Origin: Bifidobacterium longum subsp. infantis ATCC 15697 = JCM 1222 = DSM 20088
GTDB lineage: Bacteria > Actinomycetota > Actinomycetes > Actinomycetales > Bifidobacteriaceae
Direction of reading: 5' to 3'
Assembly (NCBI RefSeq): GCF_000269965.1
Contig: NC_017219.1
Span: 744,001 to 808,000 of the forward strand
Length of the DNA: 64,000 nt
Part shown: one piece after another, positions 54,137 through 63,570 of the stretch
Layout: the number at the start of each line of letters is the position of its first letter
Position numbering within the stretch: the first letter of the stretch is position 1
Notes under the pieces: model-generated
The model's input: only the letters and a program-made list of their open reading frames with translations
Database searches by the model: none
What the model was told of the DNA's origin: nothing
Program-made: the position numbers and the translations under genes

Positions 54137-54943
54137 ATGTCAACAACGAATCGGGCAGACGGAAAAACAACTATTGTGGTCCTAGCTTCGGAGCCGTCCT
54201 GTTCGGCCTGCGGGAATATGGTCCGAAAATGGCTTGTTTGCGCCATTTGCGCCCTTGCTGCAGTAGCGATGAACGCAATGTGGATAACCGCAAATGCCTA
54301 TGGGGATAACTCGGGCGACAGCTCTGACAGCTCCAGCAGCAGCACCGACAGCGGCGTGACCATCACCGAGAACATCACGGATACGGAAAATCTCCTGGGC
54401 TCCCATGCGGCCAAAGTCACGGATGCCATCGCCAAAACCGAGAAGGAAACCGGTGTACACGTGCATCTGCTGTATCTTTCCAGTTTCAATAGTCAACAGA
54501 AACCGGAAGACTGGGCGGCAACCGTGATGGAGTCCATGAATCCCAAGCCGAACACAGTGATGCTTGCCGTGGCCTCGAATGACGGCAACCTGGTGGTCGT
54601 CGTGTCCAAGAACTCCGATAAGTGGCTTCTCGATAACAAAACCGTCGATAAGCTATCCGAAGCCGCACAGCAGCCGTTACTGGAAAACCCACCGAGCTGG
54701 TCTGGCGCGGCAACGGCAATGATGGATCAAATCGTGAAATCCAAAAAAGCCTCCACCTCATCGTCCACGGTGACCGTAGGCATAATCATCATGGGTGTGG
54801 TGTTGGTGGCGCTGGTCATCATCATCGTGGTCATGGTGGTGATTCGTCGGCGCAAGGAGATCAAGAAGGATTCCAAGGCCGAACTCCAAGATGACATTCA
54901 GGAAACGCCCAGAAGAGCACGACACTCTAGAAGGCATGAGTAA
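54137..54943 (+). CDS. TPM-domain-like membrane protein
   Basis: A 268-residue protein with an N-terminal hydrophobic export segment (WLVCAICALAAVAMNAMWI), a Ser/Asp-rich linker, a TPM-like fold outside (LLGSHAAKVTDAIAKTEKETGVHVHLLYLSS; MLAVASNDGNLVVVVSKNSDKWL) and a C-terminal helix (VGIIIMGVVLVALVIIIVVMVVI split at 213-236) before a basic tail. The start is ATG 54137 (GGAGG just before) or possibly 54092. It overlaps the response-regulator gene by 8 nt, suggesting a shared envelope-stress role. Confidence 0.72.
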   Translation: MSTTNRADGKTTIVVLASEPSCSACGNMVRKWLVCAICALAAVAMNAMWITANAYGDNSGDSSDSSSSSTDSGVTITENITDTENLLGSHAAKVTDAIAKTEKETGVHVHLLYLSSFNSQQKPEDWAATVMESMNPKPNTVMLAVASNDGNLVVVVSKNSDKWLLDNKTVDKLSEAAQQPLLENPPSWSGAATAMMDQIVKSKKASTSSSTVTVGIIIMGVVLVALVIIIVVMVVIRRRKEIKKDSKAELQDDIQETPRRARHSRRHE

Positions 54944-55667
54944 GCCTATTGAAGCATCGATTGTTGTTGTCGACGACGAGCCGTCCATCCGAGAACTGCT
55001 GGTCGCTTCCCTGCACTTCGCCGGATTCGAGGTAAACACCGCCGCTTCCGGTTCCGAAGCCATTGAGGTTATCGAAAAAGTGCAGCCTGATCTCATCGTG
55101 TTGGACGTCATGCTGCCTGACATCGATGGATTCACCGTCACCCGCCGTATCCGCCAGGAAGGCATTACCGCCCCTGTGCTGTTCCTCACCGCTCGTGACG
55201 ACACCCAAGACAAGATCATGGGCCTGACCGTCGGCGGTGACGATTACGTCACCAAGCCGTTCAGCCTCGAGGAAGTCGTGGCTCGCATCCGCGCCATTCT
55301 GCGCCGTACCCGCGAACAGGTGGAAGATGACCCGATTATTCGCGTCGCCGACTTGGAAATCAACGAGGACTCCCACGACGTGACCCGTGCAGGGCAGCCG
55401 GTTGACCTGAGCCCTACCGAATACAAGCTGCTGCGCTACCTGATGGACAACGAGGGCCGAGTACTGTCCAAGGCACAGATTCTCGACCATGTCTGGCAAT
55501 ACGACTGGGGCGGCGACGCAGCCATCGTCGAATCGTACATCTCCTACCTGCGCAAGAAAGTCGACGGCATCGAGGTCGACGACGGCGAAGGCGGCAAGCG
55601 CAAGGTTACCCCGCTGATTGAAACCAAGCGCGGCATCGGATATATGATTCGCGAACCGAAGAACTAG
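54936..55667 (+). CDS. Two-component response regulator, OmpR/PhoB family
   Basis: A 243-residue regulator. Receiver domain: acidic pocket VVDDEPS, phospho-acceptor Asp57 (VLDVMLPD), Thr/Lys switch (FLTARDD; VTKPF). A winged-helix DNA-binding domain follows (LSPTEYKLLRYLMDNEGRVLSKAQIL; AAIVESYISYLRKK). The ATG at 54936 has AGAAGG upstream. The kinase gene begins 29 nt later. Target genes unknown; the overlapping TPM gene upstream may be regulated with it. Confidence 0.94.
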   Translation: MSKPIEASIVVVDDEPSIRELLVASLHFAGFEVNTAASGSEAIEVIEKVQPDLIVLDVMLPDIDGFTVTRRIRQEGITAPVLFLTARDDTQDKIMGLTVGGDDYVTKPFSLEEVVARIRAILRRTREQVEDDPIIRVADLEINEDSHDVTRAGQPVDLSPTEYKLLRYLMDNEGRVLSKAQILDHVWQYDWGGDAAIVESYISYLRKKVDGIEVDDGEGGKRKVTPLIETKRGIGYMIREPKN

Positions 55668-55696
55668 TCGCCCCATCCATAACGCATCGTAATCTC

Positions 55697-57688
55697 ATGA
55701 GTATCCCCGATAAGCAGTCAGGCGGCGTACCGCCGAGCAGCACGCCGAACGCCGCCCCGAACACGAATCCCATGCCTGCAATGCCGCCGTTCGCCGCCCA
55801 TTTCCAAGAGCGGAACGAACGTAAGAAAAACATGCTGATGCGGCATATCGACCGTATCTCGTTGAGCAGCAAGCTGGTGGCCTGCACCATCGCCGTGCTG
55901 CTCATCGGCGTGTCGGTGATTTCCTTCTCCATCCGCGCGTTGGTGAACAACTACATGCTGCAGAAAACCGACACCCAGTTAAGCTCGCAAAGCCAGCTGG
56001 TGGTCAACAATATCGATCTGCTGTCAAGAAATGACTCATCGGGGCCGAACTCGTACTTTCTGCAGATTCAATATACCGACGGCACCAAAGACAAAGAGGG
56101 CAATCCTCTGGTCGTGACCCCGCTGATGCCGCAGATGCAGGACGGTATCGTATCGGTGCCGATTCTTCCTACCTATGGTGATACCAGTGGCATCACGCTC
56201 GGCCAGGCATTCACTACGCAGGCAGTGGCCAAGCAGATCATCACGGTGCAGTCCGACAGTGCGGACAGCCAGAACGATCCGGCCAACGGAAACTCCAATT
56301 CCTCTGACACCATCACCAAGGTACTGGCCAACCCCACTGTCAATGCCAACCATGCCGCCATCGTCACGGCGAGGGCGCCATGGCGTATTCTGCCGGTGAC
56401 CTTCCAGCAAAACGGCAAGGACCGGGCCGTGGTGTACATCGGCTTGTCACTGGCCGACCAGATCGACACCGTCAACACACTCACCCGATACTGCATTGTG
56501 GTCGGCATCGCCGTGGTGCTGCTCGGCGGCTCCCTGTCCACGCTGATCATCCAGCACACGATGACGCCGCTGAAGCGCATCGAGAAAACCGCTGCAAAGA
56601 TTGCCGCCGGCGACCTGAGCCAGCGTATTCCTTCCGCGCCGGAAAACACCGAGGTCGGCTCCCTGGCCGCCTCGCTGAACTCCATGCTCGCCCGAATAGA
56701 ATCCAGTTTCCATGAGCAGGAGGAGACCACCGACAAGATGAAACGGTTCGTCTCCGACGCCAGCCATGAGCTGCGCACCCCGTTGGCCGCCATCCATGGC
56801 TATGCGGAGCTGTATAAGATGCAGCGCGATATGCCTGGTGCCTTGGAGCGTGCGGACGAGTCCATCGAACATATCGAACGGTCCAGCCAGCGCATGACGG
56901 TTCTTGTTGAGGATCTGCTGTCTTTGGCCCGTCTCGATGAGGGGCGCGGCATCGATGTGACCGGCACGGTGAAACTCTCGTCGCTGGTCACCGACGCCGT
57001 CGATGACTTGCATGCGCTCGACCCGGACCGTGCCGTTCGCCGCATGCAGATTTCCCTCGAACCGGCGCGCGATTTGAACCATCCCGCCGAATTCAACCTT
57101 GCCGAAGGCGATTGGCCCGAGGTTGTACTGCCCGGCGACGCCTCTCGACTGCGCCAGGTGGTGACCAACATCGTGGGCAACATCCACCGCTACACGCCTG
57201 CCGATTCGCCTGCCGAGGCCGCGCTCGGTGTGATGCCGGCCGCCATCGATCCAAGACAGCTCGCTCGCATGCCCGCCAGCGACGCGTCAATGCGGCGGTT
57301 CATCGACGCCGCCGAAGTAGGTGCCTCGATGCAGACCGGCTATCGATATGCCGTATTGCGTTTCGTGGACCATGGCCCCGGCGTGCCGCCTGAATCACGC
57401 TCGAAGATTTTCGAACGCTTCTACACCGCGGACCCGTCCCGTGCCCGAGAAAAGGGCGGTACCGGTTTGGGCATGGCCATCGCGCAATCCGTGGTCAAAG
57501 CACATCACGGCTTTATCTGCGCCACCGGCACCGATGGGGGAGGCCTGACCTTCACCGTGGTGCTGCCGATTGAGCAGATCGCCGCTCCTGAGCCCAAACA
57601 GTCCACCGGAAAAACCAAGGACGCCAAACAGAAGACTTCTTGGTTCAGCTCTGAGCGTAAGACTCAGGCGACTCAGCCCAAAGCGTGA
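55697..57688 (+). CDS. Sensor histidine kinase
   Basis: A 663-residue membrane kinase. Long Pro/Asn-rich cytoplasmic start, helix 1 (about 57-78), a 175-residue external sensor, helix 2 (about 258-280), HAMP (IEKTAAKIAAGDLSQRI), dimerisation domain with phospho-acceptor His357 (SDASHELRTPLAAIHGY) and an ATPase domain (N-box NIVGNIHRYTP, G-boxes DHGPGVP and KGGTGLGMAIA). A basic, Lys/Thr-rich tail ends it. Partner of the response regulator 29 nt upstream. The ligand is unknown. Confidence 0.93.
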   Translation: MSIPDKQSGGVPPSSTPNAAPNTNPMPAMPPFAAHFQERNERKKNMLMRHIDRISLSSKLVACTIAVLLIGVSVISFSIRALVNNYMLQKTDTQLSSQSQLVVNNIDLLSRNDSSGPNSYFLQIQYTDGTKDKEGNPLVVTPLMPQMQDGIVSVPILPTYGDTSGITLGQAFTTQAVAKQIITVQSDSADSQNDPANGNSNSSDTITKVLANPTVNANHAAIVTARAPWRILPVTFQQNGKDRAVVYIGLSLADQIDTVNTLTRYCIVVGIAVVLLGGSLSTLIIQHTMTPLKRIEKTAAKIAAGDLSQRIPSAPENTEVGSLAASLNSMLARIESSFHEQEETTDKMKRFVSDASHELRTPLAAIHGYAELYKMQRDMPGALERADESIEHIERSSQRMTVLVEDLLSLARLDEGRGIDVTGTVKLSSLVTDAVDDLHALDPDRAVRRMQISLEPARDLNHPAEFNLAEGDWPEVVLPGDASRLRQVVTNIVGNIHRYTPADSPAEAALGVMPAAIDPRQLARMPASDASMRRFIDAAEVGASMQTGYRYAVLRFVDHGPGVPPESRSKIFERFYTADPSRAREKGGTGLGMAIAQSVVKAHHGFICATGTDGGGLTFTVVLPIEQIAAPEPKQSTGKTKDAKQKTSWFSSERKTQATQPKA

Positions 57689-57757
57689 GGTCAAGCCCTG
57701 TGAGGTAAACTGTACCTTCGGTTTACTATTTCCATTGAGGATTAAGGAAGGTTCGCA

Positions 57758-58147
57758 ATGCCCACCGGTCGAGTTCGTTGGTTTGACGCAGCCAAGGGTT
57801 ATGGCTTCATCACCAGTGAGGAAGGCAAGGACGTGTTCCTGCCGGCTCAGGCCCTACCCACTGGCGCCACCACGTTGCGCAAGGGGGCCAAGGTGGAGTA
57901 TTCCGTGGTGGACGGCCGTCGTGGGCCGCAGGCCATGGATGTTCGCCTGATCGCCTCCGCTCCCAGCTTGGTCAAGGCCACCCGCCCGAAGGCGGATGAC
58001 ATGGCCGCCATCTGCGAGGACCTCATCAAGATGCTTGATGCGGCTGGCAATACGTTGCGCCGTCACCGTTACCCATCTGCTGCCGACAGCAAAAAGCTGG
58101 CCACGTTGCTGCGTGCGGTGGCGGATCAATTCGATGTACAGGACTGA
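57758..58147 (+). CDS. Cold shock domain protein with C-terminal extension
   Basis: A 129-residue protein: N-terminal OB-fold (MPTGRVRWFDAAKGYGFITSEEGKDVFLPAQAL) and about 60 extra residues of predicted helices (MAAICEDLIKMLDAAGNTLRR; SKKLATLLRAVADQFD). This two-part form is frequent in actinobacteria. TAAGGAAGG precedes the ATG. It lies 8 nt before the DUF3027 gene, forming an operon. Confidence 0.88.
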   Translation: MPTGRVRWFDAAKGYGFITSEEGKDVFLPAQALPTGATTLRKGAKVEYSVVDGRRGPQAMDVRLIASAPSLVKATRPKADDMAAICEDLIKMLDAAGNTLRRHRYPSAADSKKLATLLRAVADQFDVQD

Positions 58148-58155
58148 TCTGATCT

Positions 58156-59343
58156 ATGACTGATACCACCGAAACCATCGTGACACCGGACCCTCACGCC
58201 ATCGCGCGCGCCGTGCTGCTCGAAGTGGCCGACGAGAGCGATCAGGTGGGGGATTTCGTTACCTCATATGATCTTGAGGATCATGTCACTGACTTCCGCT
58301 TCGCCGCGAATATCCGTGGCTACGAAGGATGGCAATGGTCGGTGACGCTGTATCACGACGAGGAGATCGACTCCTGGACCGTCAGCGAATCCTCCTTGAT
58401 CCCCACTGAGGGCGCGTTGATGCCGCCCAAGTGGATTCCTTGGAAGGATCGCCTTGAGCCCACGGATCTGGCTCCCACCGATTCGATCGGCACCGATCCG
58501 GATGACGAGCGCATCGAGGAAGGCGAAGTCGAGGAATCCTCGCTGCAGGATGTCAACGATGCCGTCGAGGCCTTCCGACTGACCCGCCGTCACGTGCTGA
58601 CCTCGTTGGGGCGTGCGCAGGCTGCCAAGCGCTGGTATGAAGGTCCGCGAGGCCCCAAAGCGTTGAGCACCAAAACCGCCGAAGGCAACCTGTGCTCCAC
58701 CTGTGGTTTCTTCGTGCCGCTCGCGGGCGAACTCGACCGTATGTTCGGCGTGTGCGCCAATAAGTGGAGTCCGGATGACGGCCGCGTGGTTTCCTTGGAC
58801 CACGGCTGCGGTGAGCATTCCGAAATCGAACCTCCCGAGCCAAGCCAGCTGTGGGTGCAGTCCAAGCCTGCTTTCGACGATCTGCATATCGACGTGGTGG
58901 CCGACCGCCCGCGCAAGCAGGAGCCGGCTGCCCAGGACGAGGCCGAAGGCGAAACCGACAAGACAGGCGAGCCTGCCGGTGATGATATCGAAGCACAGAA
59001 GACTGTTGACGGGAACGCCGTCGATACCGAGCCCGCTGAGGAGGCGGCAGGCGATGGGACCTCGCAATCCCAGTCTGCCGGTGATGAGTCCGTTGCACAG
59101 AACGCATCCGATTCCGTTGTGGATGTTGATGCAGCTGATTCCAGCGACGAGTCCAAGTCTGATGCTGACGACGAGGCCACCGAAGAGGACATCCTCAACA
59201 ACACCGTTGCCGATGATGATGAGGATGATGAGATGGACGACGAAGAGGATAACGTTCGTCCTTCAGACGATGTGACTCCTGAACTCGAAACCGTCATCGA
59301 TCTCATTGAGCAGCTGCGCCAGAACAGGGCGGACGAGGAATAA
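58156..59343 (+). CDS. DUF3027 protein with acidic repeat-rich tail
   Basis: A 395-residue protein. The first 245 residues form the DUF3027 domain (FRFAANIRGYEGWQWSVTLYHD; WIPWKDRLEPTDLAPTD; a C-x2-C zinc-type CSTCGFFVPLAG followed by FGVCANKWSPDDGRVVSLDHGCGEHSE). The rest is nearly all Asp, Glu, Ser and Ala. Actinobacterial family without known function; gene order with a cold shock gene suggests an RNA-linked role. Confidence 0.87.
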   Translation: MTDTTETIVTPDPHAIARAVLLEVADESDQVGDFVTSYDLEDHVTDFRFAANIRGYEGWQWSVTLYHDEEIDSWTVSESSLIPTEGALMPPKWIPWKDRLEPTDLAPTDSIGTDPDDERIEEGEVEESSLQDVNDAVEAFRLTRRHVLTSLGRAQAAKRWYEGPRGPKALSTKTAEGNLCSTCGFFVPLAGELDRMFGVCANKWSPDDGRVVSLDHGCGEHSEIEPPEPSQLWVQSKPAFDDLHIDVVADRPRKQEPAAQDEAEGETDKTGEPAGDDIEAQKTVDGNAVDTEPAEEAAGDGTSQSQSAGDESVAQNASDSVVDVDAADSSDESKSDADDEATEEDILNNTVADDDEDDEMDDEEDNVRPSDDVTPELETVIDLIEQLRQNRADEE

Positions 59344-59431
59344 AATAAACGCCAATCCTGCTCCCCAACAGCAGAATGTACTTTCGGATCAACTTATAGG
59401 TCTCAGCGAAGATGTTTCCTAAAAAGTAGAT

Positions 59432-59480
59432 GGTGATGGGGTTGCAGGAATAAAGAATTCCTCCCTGCAAGCCCATCACC
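59432..59480. terminator. Terminator between the DUF3027 and UspA genes
   Basis: 17-bp arms (59432-59448, 59464-59480) with one mismatch and a 15-nt loop; on the minus strand ATCTACTTTTT follows. It serves two convergent genes. Confidence 0.75.
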
Positions 59481-59517
59481 GAGGCGTGCGTTAGCACTCC
59501 ATGCCGATTTCGGTGAA

Positions 59518-60483
59518 TCAGTGCACCACGGTCACCGTGCATTCGGCGAAGTTCATGATCTGGCGGGACACCGATCCCAGGAAGTGCGCGTCCAGGCCGG
59601 ACAGGCCACGCGAGCCGACCACCAGATGGCTGGCGTACCGCGATGCCGCGATCAGCCCCTTGGACGCGGGAATATGGAAGGCATTCGCGCTGACCTTGAC
59701 GCCATCGGGAATCCGGGCCTTGGCCATCAGGTCAGAGAGAATCTCCTCGGCGCGGCGCTGACCGACCTTCACCGGTGCCACGGCGTTCTCATAGCCCGGA
59801 ATAACGCCCAAATCCTTGAGCTGCCAGCAGAACATCACATGCAGCGGCGTGTCGTGCAGTCGTGCCTCTTCCAGCGCGAAGTCGAACGCGCGGCGGGAAG
59901 TCTCGGAACCATCCACACCAACCACCACCGGGCGGCGAGCCACCTCGACCACGGGCTGTGGCTGCGTGTAGTGGACCGGCTGGTCTCCTGGCGTCAGGGC
60001 ATTGGCGATGGCATCGGTCACGGTCTCATCCTCGCTGCCGGCGATGCGCACCACGGTCACCGGCACTTCGGCGGCCTCGGCCAGCGAAGCGGACAGGGAC
60101 CCCATGAACCAGCGGGCCACACGGCTCAGCGAGCGGCGGCCGACCACGATCTGCTGCGCATCATGGCCGATCTGCAGCAGGGCCGAAGTGCCGGAGGCCT
60201 TCACCGAGGTGAGCTTCAGATTCGCCGGATCGAAGTCGATGCCTGCAGCGGCCTTGTCGACCCACACACGCAGCTCGTTGGCAATATCGTGGCGGACCTT
60301 GGCCCAGGCCTCGTCGCTGTCCGGTTCGGACCCCATATCCCAGGAATGCGTCCAGCCAAACACGGCGTTGACGCTCTGACCGGTTAACGAAGCCTCCTCA
60401 AGCGCCCACTTCAGCGCGGCAAAGGATTCATCGGAACCATCCACGCCGACAACGATGTCGGGCTTGGTTGTCGCTTCACTCAT
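59518..60483 (-). CDS. Universal stress protein, tandem UspA domains
   Basis: A 321-residue protein of two Usp domains. First: DIVVGVDGSDESFAALKWAL and the nucleotide-binding end VVGRRSLSRVARWFMGSLSASLAEAAEVPVTVV. Second: PVVVGVDGSETSRRAFDFAL and VVGSRGLSGLDAHFLGSVSRQIMNFAECTVTVV. Both keep the G-x2-G-x9-G(S/T) ATP motif. General stress survival role. Single gene; AAGGAGG precedes the start. Confidence 0.94.
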   Translation of the reverse strand: MSEATTKPDIVVGVDGSDESFAALKWALEEASLTGQSVNAVFGWTHSWDMGSEPDSDEAWAKVRHDIANELRVWVDKAAAGIDFDPANLKLTSVKASGTSALLQIGHDAQQIVVGRRSLSRVARWFMGSLSASLAEAAEVPVTVVRIAGSEDETVTDAIANALTPGDQPVHYTQPQPVVEVARRPVVVGVDGSETSRRAFDFALEEARLHDTPLHVMFCWQLKDLGVIPGYENAVAPVKVGQRRAEEILSDLMAKARIPDGVKVSANAFHIPASKGLIAASRYASHLVVGSRGLSGLDAHFLGSVSRQIMNFAECTVTVVH

Positions 60484-60632
60484 TTCGAGCCTCCTTGTAA
60501 TCGACTACGGGTGAATCTAGAACCAGCATATCGTTTTCTTATCCTCTTACGGCGCAATTCATGGAATCCGATGAATAAACGTCATCGTGAATCGGTAGAG
60601 TAAGACGGAATGTCAATTGAGGAAGGACAAGC

Positions 60633-63218
60633 ATGTTCGAACGGTTTACCGACCGTGCACGGCGCGTGATCGTGTTGGCGCAGGAAGAGGCGAGGGCCCT
60701 TCAGCACAACTACATTGGCACCGAACACCTGCTGCTCGGCCTGATCCGCGAAGGTGAGGGCGTGGCCGCCAAGGCGCTCGCCTCGAAGGGCGTGGAGCTG
60801 GATGCCACCCGCAAGCAGGTCGAAGAGATGATCGGCAAGGGCAACGCGGCGCCGAACGGGCACATCCCCTTTACCCCGCACGCCAAGCAGGTGCTGGAGT
60901 TTTCGCTGCGTGAAGCCCTGCAGCTGGGCCACAGCTACATCGGCACCGAGCACATCCTGCTCGGATTGATCCGCGAAGGTGAGGGCGTGGGCACCCAGGT
61001 GCTCATCAAGATGGACGTCGATCTGGGCGAATTGCGCAGCGCGACCATCGATATGATCCGCGGCAACTCCGGCACTGGCGACGGCAAGGGCGAACTGGCC
61101 AATGCCGGCGGCGTGGCGGACAAGCAGAACAAGTCCGGTTCCGCCATCCTCGACCAATTCGGACGCAACCTGACCGCCGAAGCCGCCGAAGGCAAGCTGG
61201 ACCCGGTCATCGGCCGTACCAACGAGATCGAACGCGTCATGGTCGTGCTTTCCCGACGCACCAAGAACAATCCGGTGCTGATCGGCGAACCGGGAGTGGG
61301 CAAGACCGCCGTGGTCGAAGGCTTGGCCCAGAAAATCCAAGCCGGCGACGTGCCGGAAACCCTGAAGGGCAAGCAGGTCTACTCGCTGGACCTCGGTTCC
61401 ATGGTGGCCGGCTCCCGCTACCGTGGTGATTTCGAGGAGCGCCTGAAGAAGGTGCTGAAGGAGATCAAGACCCGCGGCGACATCGTGCTGTTCATCGACG
61501 AGATTCACACCATCGTGGGCGCCGGCTCGGCCGACGGCGCGCTGGGTGCCTCCGACATGTTGAAGCCGATGCTGGCCCGTGGCGAGCTCCAGACCATCGG
61601 TGCCACTACCACCGACGAGTACCGCAAGTACATCGAGAAGGACGCGGCTCTGGAACGTCGATTCCAGCCGATTCAGGTGCACGAGCCGACCATCGCCGAG
61701 ACCATCGAGATCCTGAAGGGCCTGCGTTCCCGTTACGAGAACCACCACCACGTGACCATCACCGATGGCGCGCTGCAGTCCGCCGCAGAGCTGTCCAGCC
61801 GGTACATCCAGGACCGTAACCTGCCTGACAAGGCCATCGACCTGATCGATGAGGCCGGTGCACGCCTGCGCATCAAGCGCCTGACCGCCCCGCCTGAGCT
61901 CAAGGAACTCGACGAGAAGATCGCCAAGATCGCCGCCGACAAGGACGAGGCCATCAAGGGCCAGGACTTCGAGAAGGCCGCCGAACTGCGCGACAAGCAG
62001 GAGAAGCTGGAAGCCGATCGCAAGCAGAAGGAAGACTCCTGGCGCGAAGGCGAGTCCGACGTCAAGATGGTTGTGGACGAGGACGTGATCGCCGAGGTCA
62101 TCAGTTCCACCACCGGTATCCCGGTGTTCAAGCTGACCCAGGCCGAGTCCAAGAAACTGCTCAGCATGGAGACGGAGCTGCACAAGCGCATCATCGGTCA
62201 GGATGAAGCGGTTTCCGCTTTGTCACGGTCCATCCGACGCACCCGCGTGGGATTGAAGGACCCGAAGCGCCCGTCCGGCTCGTTCATCTTCGCCGGCCCC
62301 ACCGGCGTCGGCAAGACCGAGCTGGCCAAGACGCTCGCCGAGTTCCTGTTCGACGATGAGGACGCGCTGATTCGCGTGGACATGTCCGAGTTCTCCGAGA
62401 AGTACGCGGCTTCGCGACTCTTCGGCGCGCCTCCGGGATACGTCGGCTACGAGGAGGGCGGCGAGCTCACCGAAAAGGTGCGCCGCAAGCCGTTCTCCGT
62501 GGTGCTGTTCGACGAGATCGAAAAGGCTCATCCGGACATCTTCAACACGCTGCTGCAGGTGCTCGATGACGGCCACCTGACCGACGGTCAGGGCCGCAAG
62601 GTGGACTTCAAGAACACCATCATCATCCTGACCACCAACCTCGGTACGCGAGACATCGCCAAGGCCGCCAACACGGGCTTCAACCTGGGTGCCAACAACG
62701 AGTCCAGCTACCAGCGCATGAAGGACCAGGTCAGCTCCGAATTGAAGCAGCAGTTCCGCCCGGAGTTCCTGAACCGTCTGGACGACATCATCGTCTTCAA
62801 GCAGCTCACCGAGCCGCAGGTGCGCCAGATCGTGGATCTGGATGTCAAGCAGCTCAACGACCGCCTGTTCGACCGTCATATGTCGCTCGAACTCACCGAC
62901 GCCGCCAAGGACCTGCTCGCGCAGAAGGGCTTCGACCCGCTGCTCGGTGCCCGTCCGCTGCGCCGCGTGATTCAGCGTGACATTGAGGACGCCATCTCCG
63001 AGAAGATCCTGATGGGAGATCTCGAGGACGGTCAGCGCGTGATGGTGGATGCGGAAGGCGAGGGTATCCTTGGCGAATTCACCTTCAAGGGTGAGAAGTT
63101 CGAGGAGCCGGCCGTCGCCGATAAGCCCGCCGAAGCCGGTGCCGCCAACGATGCCGAAACTTCGTCCGAAGCCGCACCCGTGCACGCTGACGATTCTGGC
63201 GACGCTGCGCAGGAGTAG
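60633..63218 (+). CDS. clpC: ATP-dependent Clp protease ATPase subunit ClpC
   Basis: An 861-residue Hsp100 unfoldase that feeds ClpP. Two N-terminal repeats ([16 protein letters not shown] and [16 protein letters not shown]), AAA domain 1 with Walker A GEPGVGKT (218-225), a middle coiled coil with UVR-like motif (about 430-465), AAA domain 2 with Walker A GPTGVGKT (555-562). The acidic C-terminal extension is rich in Ala, Glu and Asp. TTGAGGAAGG precedes the ATG. Single-gene unit. Confidence 0.96.
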   Translation: MFERFTDRARRVIVLAQEEARALQHNYIGTEHLLLGLIREGEGVAAKALASKGVELDATRKQVEEMIGKGNAAPNGHIPFTPHAKQVLEFSLREALQLGHSYIGTEHILLGLIREGEGVGTQVLIKMDVDLGELRSATIDMIRGNSGTGDGKGELANAGGVADKQNKSGSAILDQFGRNLTAEAAEGKLDPVIGRTNEIERVMVVLSRRTKNNPVLIGEPGVGKTAVVEGLAQKIQAGDVPETLKGKQVYSLDLGSMVAGSRYRGDFEERLKKVLKEIKTRGDIVLFIDEIHTIVGAGSADGALGASDMLKPMLARGELQTIGATTTDEYRKYIEKDAALERRFQPIQVHEPTIAETIEILKGLRSRYENHHHVTITDGALQSAAELSSRYIQDRNLPDKAIDLIDEAGARLRIKRLTAPPELKELDEKIAKIAADKDEAIKGQDFEKAAELRDKQEKLEADRKQKEDSWREGESDVKMVVDEDVIAEVISSTTGIPVFKLTQAESKKLLSMETELHKRIIGQDEAVSALSRSIRRTRVGLKDPKRPSGSFIFAGPTGVGKTELAKTLAEFLFDDEDALIRVDMSEFSEKYAASRLFGAPPGYVGYEEGGELTEKVRRKPFSVVLFDEIEKAHPDIFNTLLQVLDDGHLTDGQGRKVDFKNTIIILTTNLGTRDIAKAANTGFNLGANNESSYQRMKDQVSSELKQQFRPEFLNRLDDIIVFKQLTEPQVRQIVDLDVKQLNDRLFDRHMSLELTDAAKDLLAQKGFDPLLGARPLRRVIQRDIEDAISEKILMGDLEDGQRVMVDAEGEGILGEFTFKGEKFEEPAVADKPAEAGAANDAETSSEAAPVHADDSGDAAQE

Positions 63219-63237
63219 CGCATATAAGTAGTTGCGG

Positions 63238-63259
63238 AGCTCCCCTGTCAAGGGGAGCT
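63238..63259 (+). terminator. Terminator of clpC
   Basis: AGCTCCCCT (63238-63246) pairs perfectly with AGGGGAGCT (63251-63259) around GTCA. Confidence 0.75.
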
Positions 63260-63267
63260 GCTGTTTG

Positions 63268-63437
63268 TGTCGGATTATTGCAGCAGGGCGAGTCCGGTGT
63301 CGATGGTCTCCTCGCGGGTAAACAGCGTGCGGCCGTCTGATTGCCGAGGCGTGCGTGGATGCGGTAGCTGAGATCTGCGCCGAGGAATTTGGCGAGTAAT
63401 CTCCCCTTGCCGACGCATTCGTAGTGACTCGGGTTGC
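63268..63437 (-). pseudogene. Remnant of an unidentified gene, frameshifted
   Basis: On the minus strand one frame reads NPSHYECVGKGRLLAKFLG then ADLSYRIHARLG; a shifted frame continues DGRTLFTREETIDTGLALLQ and a stop at 63278. The two join as a plausible C-terminus of about 55 residues. I do not recognise the family. The 340-bp gap holds this and two hairpins. Confidence 0.45.
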
Positions 63438-63473
63438 AAAGGCCTGACCCTGATAGTACGGGGTCAGGCCTTT
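63438..63473. terminator. Terminator-like hairpin before the 5'-nucleotidase gene
   Basis: AAAGGCCTGACCC (63438-63450) pairs perfectly with GGGTCAGGCCTTT (63461-63473). Symmetric, so it can act in both directions. Confidence 0.8.
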
Positions 63474-63570
63474 CCCATCCCAAGACGCCGCTAAGAATTC
63501 ACCTGAGAGTCGCCTTCCTAGGCATGGCCGTTCAATCGACGATCCTAGCGTGACTGGTGTGAGCAGGAAT

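Noticed and set aside
60582..62183. Minus-strand frame of 533 codons opposite clpC
   Set aside because: Antisense shadow of clpC with the same low-complexity composition.
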